Numbered from the stretch's first letter, positions 27,178 through 36,816 are shown. The stretch: DNA of 64,000 bases from JAXDAY01 sp034679345 (GCA_034679345.1 JAXDAY010000017.1:62001-126000), one strand, 5' to 3'. Notes: generated by a model not told the origin, from the sequence alone. Numbers and translations are program-made.

Positions 27178-29394
27178 GTGTCGTATTCTCCCGACCCTTC
27201 GGGAATCCTCGAGGGGCTGAACGATGTGCAGCTTGCCGGCGTGACCCACGGCGATGGACCGTTGCTGATCCTCGCCGGCGCCGGAAGCGGCAAGACGAGG
27301 GTTTTGACGCGGCGTTTGGCCTATCTCGTCGCCTCGCGGGACGTCGAACCCGAGCGGATCCTCGCCGTGACGTTCACGAACAAGGCGGCCGGAGAGATGC
27401 GAGAGCGAGTCGATCGACTCCTGGGCAAGACCGCCCGCTCCATGTGGATTGGGACCTTTCACTCGATCTGCTTGCGAATTCTCAAGCGTCACGCGGCGCG
27501 CCTTGGATTCCGGGGGCCAGTCACCGTATTCGACGCCGACGATCAGGCAAGCGTGATCCGCGAGACACTGAAGGAGGCCGACCTCGGGGAGGCCTCGCCG
27601 CGCCCGCGCGATGTCCTGGCGGCGATCTCCTTCGCGAAGAATCGAATGCTCACCCCGGAGGAGTACGCGGAAGGGCCGGGGAAGCCGATCCGGCATCGGA
27701 TCGCCCGGATCTGGCGAAGCTACGAAGCCCGGCTGCGCGAGCAAGACGGGGTCGACTTCGACGATATCCTCCTCCTGGCCCTGCGGCTCCTGACCGAGGT
27801 GGGGGAGATCGGCGAGGCGTACGCCACGCGGTTCCTCCACATCCTGGTCGACGAGTACCAGGACACGAATCGCGTGCAGTTCCACCTTGTCCGTCGCCTC
27901 GCCTCGCTCCACGGCAACATCTGCGTCGTCGGGGACGACGATCAGTCGATCTATCGCTGGCGTGGGGCGGATGTCACGAACATTCTCGATTTCGAACGAC
28001 ACTTCCCCTCCGCGAGAGTCCTTCGCCTGGAGCAGAACTACCGCTCGACGGCCGCGATCCTTGAGGTGGCGAACTCGGTCATCCGGCACAACGCCTCCCG
28101 GAAGGAGAAGTCTCTCTGGACCACCCGGGAGGGCGGCGAGCCCGTCGGAATGGAGATCGCCGAGGACGAGGAGCAGGAAGCCCGGTCGGTGGCGCGGGCG
28201 ATCCGCGAAGGGTTGCGCGCGGGGATGCAGCCGAGCGGCTTCGCCGTCCTCTATCGGACGCATGCCCAGTCGCGTCCGCTCGAGGATGCCCTGATCCGGG
28301 GCGAGATTCCCTACCGGGTCCTCGGCGGGGTCTCTTTCTACCAGCGCCGCGAAGTGAAGGATCTCCTCGCCTATCTGCGGATTCTCGTGAATCCCCGCGA
28401 CGAGGTCTCCTTCCGTCGTCTCCTCATGGCTCCGCGCCGCGGAGCGGGCGAGACGACGATCGACCGCGTGATCGAGGAGGGACGCGCTCGCTCGCTCGAC
28501 CTCTTGAGCGCGGCCGCCGCAGCCCCGGGTTGGGGGATCCCGGGACGGGGTCTCGCCGCGCTCGCCGAGACTGCCCGATGGCTGATGGAGCTGGCGCTTC
28601 GCGTCTCCGAGCCGCCTCACACGCTCCTCGAAGAGATCGTCCGCCACGTCGACTACTCCTCCTGGCTGCGCACGCAGGGGGAGGCCGAATGGGAGGACCG
28701 ATTCGCCCATGTCGTGGAGCTGATCGAGGGCGCCGAGAGGTACGAGGGGTCAGAGGAGGGAGCCACGCTCGCGGGTTTCCTGGAGCAGGTCGCTCTTTAC
28801 GCCCAGACCGATTCCATCGACTCCGGAGGAGATCGCGTCACGCTGATGACCGTCCACAACGCCAAGGGGCTCGAGTACGACGCGGTGTTCGTGACCGGCC
28901 TGGAAGAGGGGCTCTTCCCGCATATCTCCTCCCTCGACGATCCGGAGGAGCTGGAGGAGGAGCGCCGGCTCTTCTACGTCGCGGCAACCCGCGCCCGCAG
29001 CCTCCTGCGGTTATCGGCGAGCCGGCAGCGTCGCAGGATCAACTTCACCGGGATGAGCGAGGTCTCGCGCTTCGTCACCGAGATTCCCGAATCGCTTCTC
29101 GCCATCGTGGATCACGGCAGGCCCGTGCGCGCGCAAGGACTCCGGTCGGTGCGCGAGACAGAGCCCGACTGGGAAGACGCGGAGCAGGACTGGGGCGAGG
29201 CGGCGATCGAGCGCGAGCCCGCCCTCACGCGGCGAAACGGACTGGTCGCCCGACACGTTCGCTACGGAACCGGTCGAGTGCTCGCCATCGAGGGCGAAGG
29301 CGATCGGGCGCGCGTCGAGGTGGATTTCCCGGGATGGGGAAGAAAGAAGATCCTCCGCGCCTATCTGACGATCGAGCGAGAGGGGCGCCCGTGA
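27178..29394 (+). CDS. pcrA: UvrD/PcrA-type ATP-dependent DNA helicase
   Basis: The GTG at 27178 with CGGAGG seven bases upstream gives 738 residues; the longer open frame overlaps tamB and is basic junk. Superfamily 1 motifs run in order: LNDVQLAGV (Q-motif), AGAGSGKTRVLTRR, AVTFTNKAAGEMRERV, VDEYQDTN, VVGDDDQSIYRWRGA, LEQNYRST, MTVHNAKGLEYDAVFV and YVAATRAR. The C-terminal Tudor-like region (YGTGRVLAIEGEG, VDFPGWGRKKIL) corresponds to the RNA-polymerase-binding part of PcrA. It acts in repair, replication restart and transcription-coupled repair. Its stop overlaps the next GTG. Confidence 0.95.
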   Translation: MSYSPDPSGILEGLNDVQLAGVTHGDGPLLILAGAGSGKTRVLTRRLAYLVASRDVEPERILAVTFTNKAAGEMRERVDRLLGKTARSMWIGTFHSICLRILKRHAARLGFRGPVTVFDADDQASVIRETLKEADLGEASPRPRDVLAAISFAKNRMLTPEEYAEGPGKPIRHRIARIWRSYEARLREQDGVDFDDILLLALRLLTEVGEIGEAYATRFLHILVDEYQDTNRVQFHLVRRLASLHGNICVVGDDDQSIYRWRGADVTNILDFERHFPSARVLRLEQNYRSTAAILEVANSVIRHNASRKEKSLWTTREGGEPVGMEIAEDEEQEARSVARAIREGLRAGMQPSGFAVLYRTHAQSRPLEDALIRGEIPYRVLGGVSFYQRREVKDLLAYLRILVNPRDEVSFRRLLMAPRRGAGETTIDRVIEEGRARSLDLLSAAAAAPGWGIPGRGLAALAETARWLMELALRVSEPPHTLLEEIVRHVDYSSWLRTQGEAEWEDRFAHVVELIEGAERYEGSEEGATLAGFLEQVALYAQTDSIDSGGDRVTLMTVHNAKGLEYDAVFVTGLEEGLFPHISSLDDPEELEEERRLFYVAATRARSLLRLSASRQRRRINFTGMSEVSRFVTEIPESLLAIVDHGRPVRAQGLRSVRETEPDWEDAEQDWGEAAIEREPALTRRNGLVARHVRYGTGRVLAIEGEGDRARVEVDFPGWGRKKILRAYLTIEREGRP

Positions 29395-30713
29395 GCGTCT
29401 GGCTCCACATCGGACGCGATTCGATCCGCCTCGATCTTCTCGATCGCTGGGGGAGGCCGCCGGTGGTCGCGCCGCGCGCCGGGACCTTGAGGCAGCGCGT
29501 GCGCGAGGCCGCCGGGATCGCGGAGGCGGCCTGCGGGCCGAGTCCGGCCGCGCTGGAAACGGCGGCGCGCCGCGATCCGGCGATCGCCGCTCGGATCGAT
29601 CGATTCACCACGGCGCGGCGGATCGCCTTGACCGTTCCCGACGCGACGCGACGGGGCCCGTGGAGCGAGTATCTCGCCGCGAGTCTCGATTGGATCGCGT
29701 CGATCACGCCGAACGCGGAGCGGAGGACGCTTCTGATCGCCACGGGCCTCCACGCGCCCGTTCCTCCCGACGGTCTCCGCCTGCCCGACTCCTGGACGAT
29801 CGCGGTCAACGGAGATGGGGGCTACGAAGGGCACGTCGCTCTCGGCGCGACGCCACGCGGGACATCGGTTCGTCTCCATCCCGCGTGGGTGGCGGCCGAT
29901 GCGCGATTCGTGCTCGCGGACTTGAGCTTCCACTACTTCGCAGGCTTCGGCGGCGGCAGGAAGCTCGTCTTCCCCGGGCTAGGCGAGCCCGAGGGGATCC
30001 TCGCGAATCATCGTCACTGCCTCACGTCGGAAGGGGATCTCCACCCGGCTTGCCGCTCGGGCCTCCTCAAGAGCAATCCCGTGCACGAGGATCTCCTCGA
30101 GGCCGTCGCGCTGGCGCCTCCCGATCTGCTGATCCAGGTATCGACGCCGGCGCCGGGCGACGCGGTCGAGGTCGAGATCGGCGACTGGCGCGACATGCAC
30201 GAGCGCGGCTGCGCGCGCTATCTCGAGGGCCATCTCCTGGATCACACCCTTCGCCCATCGGTGATCATCGCCGATGCGGGGGGATCTCCCCGCGATTCGA
30301 CCTTCCTTCAAGCCCATAAGAGCGTCCAGCACGCGGCGCGATTCCTGCCGGACGGCGGGCGTCTGCTGCTGGCAGCCTCGCTCGAGGAGGGGTTCGGTTC
30401 GGAGAGCCTCGAGCGCCTTCTGCTCGAAGACCGGGCGGAGCTCACGCGACGCGCGGTCGAGGACTACCGGCTTCACACGCACACGGCCCTCGCCATGCGG
30501 AGGGTGTCTTCGCGCATCCAGGTCGGTATTCTCTCCCGGATGGAGGCTGAGCGCTTGCGCCCTGTGGGGGTTGTCCCCTTCTCGATGTGGGAGGACGCCC
30601 TTCGCTGGCTTGAGGGGGGGGGAGCGCCGCGCGCCTGGGGGTGGCTTGCGAGGGCGGAGGAGACGCTTCCGCGCCTGATTGGGGCCGTTCCGGTCGAGGA
30701 GGAGTCCACATGA
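29391..30713 (+). CDS. LarA-like nickel-pincer-type racemase/epimerase family protein
   Basis: The GTG at 29391 overlaps the pcrA stop; the protein is 440 residues. It matches the LarA fold: D84-x-x-R87 (VPDATR), His121 (ATGLHAPVP), H181-YFAGFGGGR-K191 and H207 (ILANHRH). The 10- and 16-residue spacings between the second His, the Lys and the last His equal those of lactate racemase LarA (His174, Lys184, His200), so cofactor attachment and nickel ligands seem intact. The substrate is unknown; LarA relatives act on various 2-hydroxy acids. LarB, LarC and LarE are not in the window. It is coupled to pcrA and purD by overlaps. Confidence 0.78.
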   Translation: MSVWLHIGRDSIRLDLLDRWGRPPVVAPRAGTLRQRVREAAGIAEAACGPSPAALETAARRDPAIAARIDRFTTARRIALTVPDATRRGPWSEYLAASLDWIASITPNAERRTLLIATGLHAPVPPDGLRLPDSWTIAVNGDGGYEGHVALGATPRGTSVRLHPAWVAADARFVLADLSFHYFAGFGGGRKLVFPGLGEPEGILANHRHCLTSEGDLHPACRSGLLKSNPVHEDLLEAVALAPPDLLIQVSTPAPGDAVEVEIGDWRDMHERGCARYLEGHLLDHTLRPSVIIADAGGSPRDSTFLQAHKSVQHAARFLPDGGRLLLAASLEEGFGSESLERLLLEDRAELTRRAVEDYRLHTHTALAMRRVSSRIQVGILSRMEAERLRPVGVVPFSMWEDALRWLEGGGAPRAWGWLARAEETLPRLIGAVPVEEEST

Positions 30714-31981
30714 AGGTCCTGATCGTCGGTTCCGGCGGGAGGGAACATGCTCTGGCCTGGGCGCTCAGCCGCTCGCCCCGCGCCCTGAAGCTTCTCGTCG
30801 CTCCGGGAAACGCCGGTCTGGAAGAGATCGCGACGACGGTGCCGATTGCGGCGACGGAGATCGACGCCCTGGCCGAGCTCGCCGAAAAAGAGAAATGCGA
30901 TCTCACCGTCGTCGGTCCGGAGGCGCCCCTCGTCATGGGGATCGTCGATCGGTTCCAGGAGCGGGGTCTGCCGATCTTCGGGCCGCGCAAGGCCGCAGCG
31001 GCGCTGGAGGGAAGCAAGGTCTTCGCGAAGGAGCTGATGCGCAAGTGCAAGATCCCGACCGCATCCTTCACGGTGCACTCCTCCCTCCGCTCGGCGGAGG
31101 CCGCCCTCGCATCCGGACGCTTCCCGGCCGTCATCAAGGCCGACGGACTCGCCGCGGGCAAGGGTGTCGTGATCGCCCGGTCCCAGGGCGATGGACTCGA
31201 GGCGCTGCGGGCGATGCTCGTGGAGAAACGCTACGGAACCGCGGGGGAGCAGGTCGTGATCGAGGAGTTCCTCGAAGGCGAGGAGGTCTCCATCTTCCTG
31301 CTCTGCCGCGGGAGGGATTACATCCTCCTGCCCACTTCCCAGGATCACAAACGGCTCGCTGACGGCGACCAAGGACCCAACACCGGAGGGATGGGCGCCT
31401 ATGCTCCGTACCCGCGCTGGACTGCGGATCTCGAGGCGCGCGTACGCAAACTGATCATCGAGCCGACCCTTCAGGGGATGGAGACGGAGGGGCGGGCCTA
31501 CCACGGCCTGCTCTACATCGGACTCATGCTCATCGGCGGCGAGCCGTTCGTGCTCGAGTATAACTGCCGCTTCGGCGACCCCGAGACGCAGGCGATCCTC
31601 CCGCTGCTTGAAGGAGACCTGCTCGGAGCCCTGGAAGCGGTCGCTTCCGCCGACGGCGGGCCGCTTCCTCCGATCATGACGCGGCCGGGCTCGGCGGTCG
31701 TCGTCGTCCTTGCATCGCGCGGCTATCCCGGCCGGGTGGAGAAGGGACTTGCCATCCGCGGACTCGACGCGGTGGCGGAGTTGCCGGAGACGATCGTCTT
31801 TCACGCAGGAACGCGGGCGCGCGGATCGGAGACGATCACCGACGGCGGGAGGGTGCTCGGCGTCACCGGGGTCGGCGAGAACTTGATCGTGGCCCTCGAT
31901 CGCGCCTACCGGGGGGTGGCAGCCATCGACTTCGACGGGAAGGTCTACCGCAGGGACATCGGGAGGAGGGGACTCTCATGA
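30710..31981 (+). CDS. purD: Phosphoribosylamine-glycine ligase
   Basis: GAR synthetase is the second step of purine synthesis. The ATG at 30710 overlaps the previous stop (423 residues). It opens with MKVLIVGSGGREHALAWAL and carries VVGPEAPLVMGI, the ATP-grasp parts FPAVIKADGLAAGKGVVIA and VVIEEFLEGEEVSIFLL, the diagnostic LLPTSQDHKRLADGDQGPNT, and LEYNCRFGDPETQAILPLL. It forms an ATGA overlap with purE. Confidence 0.96.
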   Translation: MKVLIVGSGGREHALAWALSRSPRALKLLVAPGNAGLEEIATTVPIAATEIDALAELAEKEKCDLTVVGPEAPLVMGIVDRFQERGLPIFGPRKAAAALEGSKVFAKELMRKCKIPTASFTVHSSLRSAEAALASGRFPAVIKADGLAAGKGVVIARSQGDGLEALRAMLVEKRYGTAGEQVVIEEFLEGEEVSIFLLCRGRDYILLPTSQDHKRLADGDQGPNTGGMGAYAPYPRWTADLEARVRKLIIEPTLQGMETEGRAYHGLLYIGLMLIGGEPFVLEYNCRFGDPETQAILPLLEGDLLGALEAVASADGGPLPPIMTRPGSAVVVVLASRGYPGRVEKGLAIRGLDAVAELPETIVFHAGTRARGSETITDGGRVLGVTGVGENLIVALDRAYRGVAAIDFDGKVYRRDIGRRGLS

Positions 31982-32442
31982 TGGTCGGGATCCTTTTCGG
32001 CAGCGAGTCGGACCGCGATGTGATGTCCGAGGCCGGGCGCGTCCTGGATCGCTTCGGGGTCGCGCATGAGATGCAGGTCCTCTCCGCCCATCGCAATCCA
32101 GACGCCGTGCGCGACTACGCCAGGTCCGCCGCGGAGCGGGGGATCGGCGTTCTGGTCTGCGGAGCCGGCCTCGCCGCCCATCTCGCGGGCGCGGTCGCCT
32201 CCGCGACGACGTTGCCGGTGCTCGGAGTCCCACTCGACGCCGGCAACCTGAACGGCCTCGACGCGCTCCTGTCGACCGTCCAGATGCCCGCCGGCGTTCC
32301 GGTTGCGACCCTCGCGGTCGGCAAGGCCGGAGCCAAGAACGCGGCGATCCTCGCGGTCCAGATCCTCGCTCTCTCCGACGCGCGTCTGGCCGAAAGGCTT
32401 CGCGAATTCAAGGAAGGGCTCGCTCGCGGCGAGAAGCTCTAA
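31978..32442 (+). CDS. purE: N5-carboxyaminoimidazole ribonucleotide mutase
   Basis: PurE (154 residues) moves the carboxyl group of N5-CAIR to make CAIR in purine synthesis. Motifs: FGSESDRDVMSEAG, SAHRNPDAVRDYA, VCGAGLAAHLAGAVASAT, TVQMPAGVPVATLAVGKAGAKNAAILA. This is the bacterial class I type, so a PurK partner would be expected elsewhere. There are two adjacent ATG codons (31978 and 31981); either could be the start. It ends 13 bases from the convergent gapN stop with no visible terminator. Confidence 0.93.
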   Translation: MMVGILFGSESDRDVMSEAGRVLDRFGVAHEMQVLSAHRNPDAVRDYARSAAERGIGVLVCGAGLAAHLAGAVASATTLPVLGVPLDAGNLNGLDALLSTVQMPAGVPVATLAVGKAGAKNAAILAVQILALSDARLAERLREFKEGLARGEKL

Positions 32443-32455
32443 GGTCCCGTCTCGC

Positions 32456-34081
32456 TCAGAAGATGAAGTCGGTGGAGAGGAAGCTCGACCGTCTGCCGCG
32501 CACGATGTCGGTGAGGATCGCCTTGTTTCCCTCGTTCCCCTTGGCGGCCACGAGCGTGCGGATGCTGAAGACCCGCAGGGCGTCGGACACCGAGAGAGTC
32601 CCCTCCGCGGAATCCTTCCGGCCAGTGAAGGGGAATGTGTCGGGTCCGCGCTGGCACTGGCTGTTCAGATTGACCCGGCAGACCTGGTTCACCAGCGGAT
32701 CGATCAGGCGCGCGATTTCCTCGGGATTGTTTCCAAAGATGCTGATCTGCTGCCCGAAGCTCGACTCCTCGACGTAGCGGATCGGCTCGTCGATTCGATC
32801 GAAAGCGACGATCGGCACGACCGGCCCGAACTGCTCTTCCTCGTAGAGGCGGGCGCCTGGGACGACGCCCTCGAGCACGGCGGGCATGAAGAGCGATCCG
32901 TGGACAGCCCCGCCGTTCCGGTTGGCCACGCGCGCCCCGCGCGCGACCGCCTCCTCCACGAGGTCGCGCAGCCGTTCCGGCTTCCCGGGCTCGGGCAGCG
33001 GCGTGATCGTCACCCCCTGCTCCCATGGAAGTCCGGCCGCGAGGGCGTCGACGGAGGCCGCGAAGCGATCGACGAACTCGCGGAAGCGGCTCCGATGGCA
33101 GAAGAGGATCTTCAGCGCCGTGCAGCGCTGTCCGTTGAATGCGAGGGAACCAAGCGCCGACTCCCGAACAGCGAGTTCGAGGTCAGCGTCCGGAAGGATC
33201 ACGCCGGGATTCTTGGCTTCGAGGCCGAGGACGCAGCGCAGCCTGTGCGGACGGGGATGCTGCCTGCGGAGCGTATCGGCCACGGCGCTCGTGCCGATGA
33301 ATGCCAGCACGTCGATCGCGCCCGAGCCGATGAGGGGCGGGATCACGGTCGAGCCCGGACCGTAGACCGTGTTGATCACGCCCGGCGGGAAGGAATCGCG
33401 AAACGCCTCGAGCAGCGGGCCGTGGAGGAGGACGCCGAGCTTCGGCGGCTTCATGATCACGCAGTTGCCCATCACCAGGGCGGGGATCAGGGTCGTGAAG
33501 GTCTCGTTCAGGGGGTAGTTGAACGGCCCCATGCAGAGGGTGACGCCCATGGGGGCCCGCCGGATCTGAGCGATGATCCCCTCCTGAATCGAGAATCGGG
33601 AGGAGGCGCGGTCGAGCTCCTTGACGGCCTCGATCGTGTCCCGGATATACTGGACGGTTCGATCGAACTCCTTCTGCGCATCGGGCAGAGTCTTGGCGAT
33701 CTCCCACATGAGGAGTCTCACCACTTCCTCGCGGCACTCGATCATCCGGTGAGTGAACTGCTCGAGATGCGCGAGCCGCTCTCCCACGGGCGACGTCGGC
33801 CACTGCCCCCGCCCCCGATCGCAGGCGCGGACGGCCGATTGGAGCGCGTCGAGCGACTCCTTCTCGGTGAGACGCGGGTAGCTGCCGATCGGCCGCGGGG
33901 CGGGACCCACCGAGTCTTCCCGCCAGATGGGGGAGAGGACCTCCTCCATCGGGCCGTTCCAGTCTCGGACCTCTCCGCCGATCAGGTACCGGCGCTGGAC
34001 GACCGGTCCGCGCAGCCGGTGCGGCTCGGGGCAACGCTCGGCGTCGAGAAAGATCGAACGGGCGGCTCGGCTCTCGGCCAT
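32456..34081 (-). CDS. gapN: NADP-dependent non-phosphorylating glyceraldehyde-3-phosphate dehydrogenase-like ALDH
   Basis: This 541-residue aldehyde dehydrogenase has Asn188 (GPFNYP), general-base Glu288 (GLEAKNP) and nucleophile Cys320 (FNGQRCTA). The C-terminal pattern FPFTGRKDSAEGTLSVSDAL resembles long bacterial GapN-annotated proteins. GapN oxidises glyceraldehyde-3-phosphate directly to 3-phosphoglycerate with NADPH gain, bypassing ATP formation. The N-terminus is about 40 residues longer than streptococcal GapN. Another aldehyde as the natural substrate is possible. The 90 bases upstream hold no convincing promoter. Confidence 0.8.
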   Translation of the reverse strand: MAESRAARSIFLDAERCPEPHRLRGPVVQRRYLIGGEVRDWNGPMEEVLSPIWREDSVGPAPRPIGSYPRLTEKESLDALQSAVRACDRGRGQWPTSPVGERLAHLEQFTHRMIECREEVVRLLMWEIAKTLPDAQKEFDRTVQYIRDTIEAVKELDRASSRFSIQEGIIAQIRRAPMGVTLCMGPFNYPLNETFTTLIPALVMGNCVIMKPPKLGVLLHGPLLEAFRDSFPPGVINTVYGPGSTVIPPLIGSGAIDVLAFIGTSAVADTLRRQHPRPHRLRCVLGLEAKNPGVILPDADLELAVRESALGSLAFNGQRCTALKILFCHRSRFREFVDRFAASVDALAAGLPWEQGVTITPLPEPGKPERLRDLVEEAVARGARVANRNGGAVHGSLFMPAVLEGVVPGARLYEEEQFGPVVPIVAFDRIDEPIRYVEESSFGQQISIFGNNPEEIARLIDPLVNQVCRVNLNSQCQRGPDTFPFTGRKDSAEGTLSVSDALRVFSIRTLVAAKGNEGNKAILTDIVRGRRSSFLSTDFIF

Positions 34082-34171
34082 GCGGGGATGTTAGCGCATC
34101 GACGAGAGCCGTGAAACGCGCCTCTATGCCGGACCGATTACGCCCCGCCGGCGCCCGCGGTCGCCCGCCGT

Positions 34172-36736
34172 CTATCGCCGAATCGTCAGCTTCGCCGCGC
34201 TCACCTCGTGTCCCTGCCGCACCTTGACGAAGTAGACGCCGCTTGGCGCGCGGCTGGGCCAGTCGATGCGATGGGTTCCCGCCTCCAGATCGCCGTCGAA
34301 GGGCTGCTCGATGAGGCGCCCCGAGGCGTCGAAGAGCTGCACGCGCACGCGCCCTGCCTCCGCGAGCGCGAAGCGGACTCCGCTCCTCGCGCCCGCGGCG
34401 ATCGGATTCGGGAAGAGCTGGAGGATCTGGAGCCTCGCAGCCGGAATGGCGTTCTCCTGAACGGTTCCCGCGCCGGCCTCGGTCAACGGGATCTCCCAGA
34501 GGCCGCGACCGTAAGTGCCGCAGCGCAGGATCCGCTCGTTCTCGTTGATCCGGAGATCGCCGACTACAGTGTTCGGGAGCCCGTTTCCGTACGGAAGCCA
34601 GAGCGCCCCCCCGTCCTCCGTCCTCCAGACGCCGAGATCGGTTCCGACGTAGATCACGTTCGGGTCGTCGGGGTCGATGGCGATCGCGTTGACGGGAATC
34701 GCGGGGAGATTGCCGCCGATCGATGTCCAGTCGACCCCGCCGTTGACGCTCTTCCAGACGTTGTTTGTCGAGAAGCCGCTGTAGGTCGCATAGACCGTAT
34801 TCGGATCGAGGGGGTGGACCCGCAAACGGGTGATCTGCCTGCTCGGGATCCCCGTGACGGAGAGCTGCGTCCAGGTTTCGCCGCGGTCGGTCGAGCGATG
34901 GATGTTCCGGGGGGCGCTGAAACCGGCGTAGAGGACGCTCGGATCGCTCGGCGCCTGCGCGATCGTGACGCCGCTGCCCGGAAGCGCCACGGTCTTGGCC
35001 GTCCAGAGGGACCCGCGGTTGGTCGTCTTGTAGATCTTGCGGTGCGCGGTGTAGAGAACCGCCGTGTTCTCGTAGTCGAGATGGACCGGAGTGTCCCATG
35101 GCCCGTCCTCGCCGATGCCCGACATGATACGAACGAGATTGCCGCCCCCGGTGTACGAGCGGTAGTGATTGCCGAACTGGTACTCCATGAACATCGTGTC
35201 GGGTCTCGCGTAGTCGATGTTGCAGTGGAAGCCGTCGCCGCCGAGGCTGCGCGCCCAGCTCGTCGATCCGCCAAAGACATTCGTTCCGTTGTCCTGAGTC
35301 CCGCCCATCGCGATCGAGGGATCGCTCTGGGCCACCTCGATGTCGTAGAACTGCATCGTCGTCAGGCCCGTGGAGATCTCCTCCCAGTTGAACCCGGCGT
35401 CGAAGGACTGAAAGACTCCGCCGTCGCATGCGGCGTAGACATGGCCAGGATCCTCAGGATGGAACGCCCATCCGTGCTGGTCGGCGTGGACGTACTGCGG
35501 ATGCCCTGGGGGGTAGTCCCAACGCGTCCGGCGCGCGAAGGTCGCTCCGCCGTCGGTGGAACCCCAGATGTCGACGCCGCCGGAGTAGACTCGAGCGGGA
35601 TCGATGGGATCGACGGCGATGACGAGGTCGTACCACCCCTGGGACGAGTAGTGATTGCCGTTATTGACCAAGCTCCAGCTCGATCCGCCGTCGGTGGTCT
35701 TGTAGATGCCGAGCATCGCGCCGCCCGTGTCGGAGACTCCGCAATACAGGATCTCCGGCTGGGAGTCGCAGATGGCGATGTCGCAACGCCCATGGACCGA
35801 GGGAAAGCCGTTCGTGAGCTCCGTCCACGTCAGGCCGTCGTCGGTGGAGACGTAGACTCCGTTCACTCCGCTTCCCCAGGGAGAGCCGACCGTGACATAG
35901 ACGCGTTGCGGATCGAACGGGTGTCGCGCGATCCCCACGCCGACTCCGGCGAGGGTCTGGATCCAGGCCCCCCCCTGGTTGCGATAGGTTCCGGCCGTCG
36001 TGGCCACGAGGATCGATCCGTTGGAGGGATTCATGGATAGGCGGTTTACCGCTCGGCCGTCCCCGATCCCCCAGTCGAGCCCGGAGCCAAAGATCTCCCA
36101 GCTCGAGCCTCCGTCGGTGGAGCGCAGGACGCCGACGCCGAAGACGGCGTCGGCCGAGTTGTTCCCCTCGCCGGTTCCCATGTACACGATGCTCGGATCG
36201 TTCGGGTCGAAGATGACCGCGCCGACAGCGAGGCTTGGCAGGCGGTCGTCCACGGGCTCCCAGCTCGCGCCCGCATTCGTCGACTCCCAGAGCCCGCCGC
36301 TGGCGGATCCGACCAGCATCCGGTCGTGATTCGACGGGTCGATGGCGATCGGCTGGCAGCGCCCCGCGATGTTGACCGGTCCGAGACACGTCCAGATCGG
36401 CTGATCGCGCAGGATCTCGTTGTTCTCATCGGCAAGCGATCGCATCTGGAGGAATCCATCCCAGCGGGCTCCCGCCGGCACATAGCCCGATTCGTCGATC
36501 CGGGGCTCGTAGAACCATACCCACCGATTGAACGGCTTCCAGCCGCTTCCCTTGACGGTGAGATCCGTCATCTGGCGGAAGTGGTCCTCCCAGACGGCGC
36601 GCTCCTCGGGGAATGGACGGATACCATCGGCGGCCGCGGAAGCGGCGATCGGGAAGAGAAGGGCCGGAACCAGGAGGAGCAGCCCCCGGCGAAAGAGGCG
36701 GGAGGCCCGATTGAAGCTCGGCGGAAGGTAGGACAT
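34172..36736 (-). CDS. Secreted BNR/sortilin-like beta-propeller protein with FlgD-type C-terminal module
   Basis: From the ATG at 36736 (TGGAGA just upstream) the protein is 854 residues with a signal peptide (RRGLLLLVPALLFPIAASA). Repeated units such as STNAGASWEPV, STDGGSSWEIF, STDDGLTWTEL, TTDGGSSWSLV and STDRGETWTQL are Asp-box (BNR) motifs spaced by DPxDP turns, indicating one or two sortilin-like propellers. The last 85 residues (LFPNPIAAGARSGVRFAL ... SGVYFVKV ... KLTIRR) form a FlgD/type-IX-like sorting module. It is likely surface-bound or secreted; ligand or enzymatic activity is unknown. Confidence 0.85.
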   Translation of the reverse strand: MSYLPPSFNRASRLFRRGLLLLVPALLFPIAASAAADGIRPFPEERAVWEDHFRQMTDLTVKGSGWKPFNRWVWFYEPRIDESGYVPAGARWDGFLQMRSLADENNEILRDQPIWTCLGPVNIAGRCQPIAIDPSNHDRMLVGSASGGLWESTNAGASWEPVDDRLPSLAVGAVIFDPNDPSIVYMGTGEGNNSADAVFGVGVLRSTDGGSSWEIFGSGLDWGIGDGRAVNRLSMNPSNGSILVATTAGTYRNQGGAWIQTLAGVGVGIARHPFDPQRVYVTVGSPWGSGVNGVYVSTDDGLTWTELTNGFPSVHGRCDIAICDSQPEILYCGVSDTGGAMLGIYKTTDGGSSWSLVNNGNHYSSQGWYDLVIAVDPIDPARVYSGGVDIWGSTDGGATFARRTRWDYPPGHPQYVHADQHGWAFHPEDPGHVYAACDGGVFQSFDAGFNWEEISTGLTTMQFYDIEVAQSDPSIAMGGTQDNGTNVFGGSTSWARSLGGDGFHCNIDYARPDTMFMEYQFGNHYRSYTGGGNLVRIMSGIGEDGPWDTPVHLDYENTAVLYTAHRKIYKTTNRGSLWTAKTVALPGSGVTIAQAPSDPSVLYAGFSAPRNIHRSTDRGETWTQLSVTGIPSRQITRLRVHPLDPNTVYATYSGFSTNNVWKSVNGGVDWTSIGGNLPAIPVNAIAIDPDDPNVIYVGTDLGVWRTEDGGALWLPYGNGLPNTVVGDLRINENERILRCGTYGRGLWEIPLTEAGAGTVQENAIPAARLQILQLFPNPIAAGARSGVRFALAEAGRVRVQLFDASGRLIEQPFDGDLEAGTHRIDWPSRAPSGVYFVKVRQGHEVSAAKLTIRR

Positions 36737-36787
36737 GCGTTCTCCAGTTTCATTCCGTGGATATGGTAGTCCGGCGCCACCCCGGAG

Positions 36788-36816
36788 CGGGAAGGCGTGT
36801 CGCAATCAATATAAGG
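36788..36816 (-). promoter_or_regulatory. Possible promoter upstream of the BNR-protein gene
   Basis: On the minus strand a TATATT (-10-like, five of six matches) lies in this gap, about 75 bases before the BNR start, but the element 17 bases upstream (TTCGCG) is a poor -35. The coordinates are approximate. The rest of the 107-base gap has a short CGCGG/CCGCG hairpin near 36824-36836. Confidence 0.25.

Noticed and set aside
32303..34114. A 603-codon plus-strand frame opposite gapN
   Set aside because: Antisense to an ALDH with all catalytic residues; composition typical of a shadow frame.
34082..34171. TTTCAC-17-TAACAT as a gapN promoter
   Set aside because: The -35 has only two matches and the start point would fall at the ATG itself.
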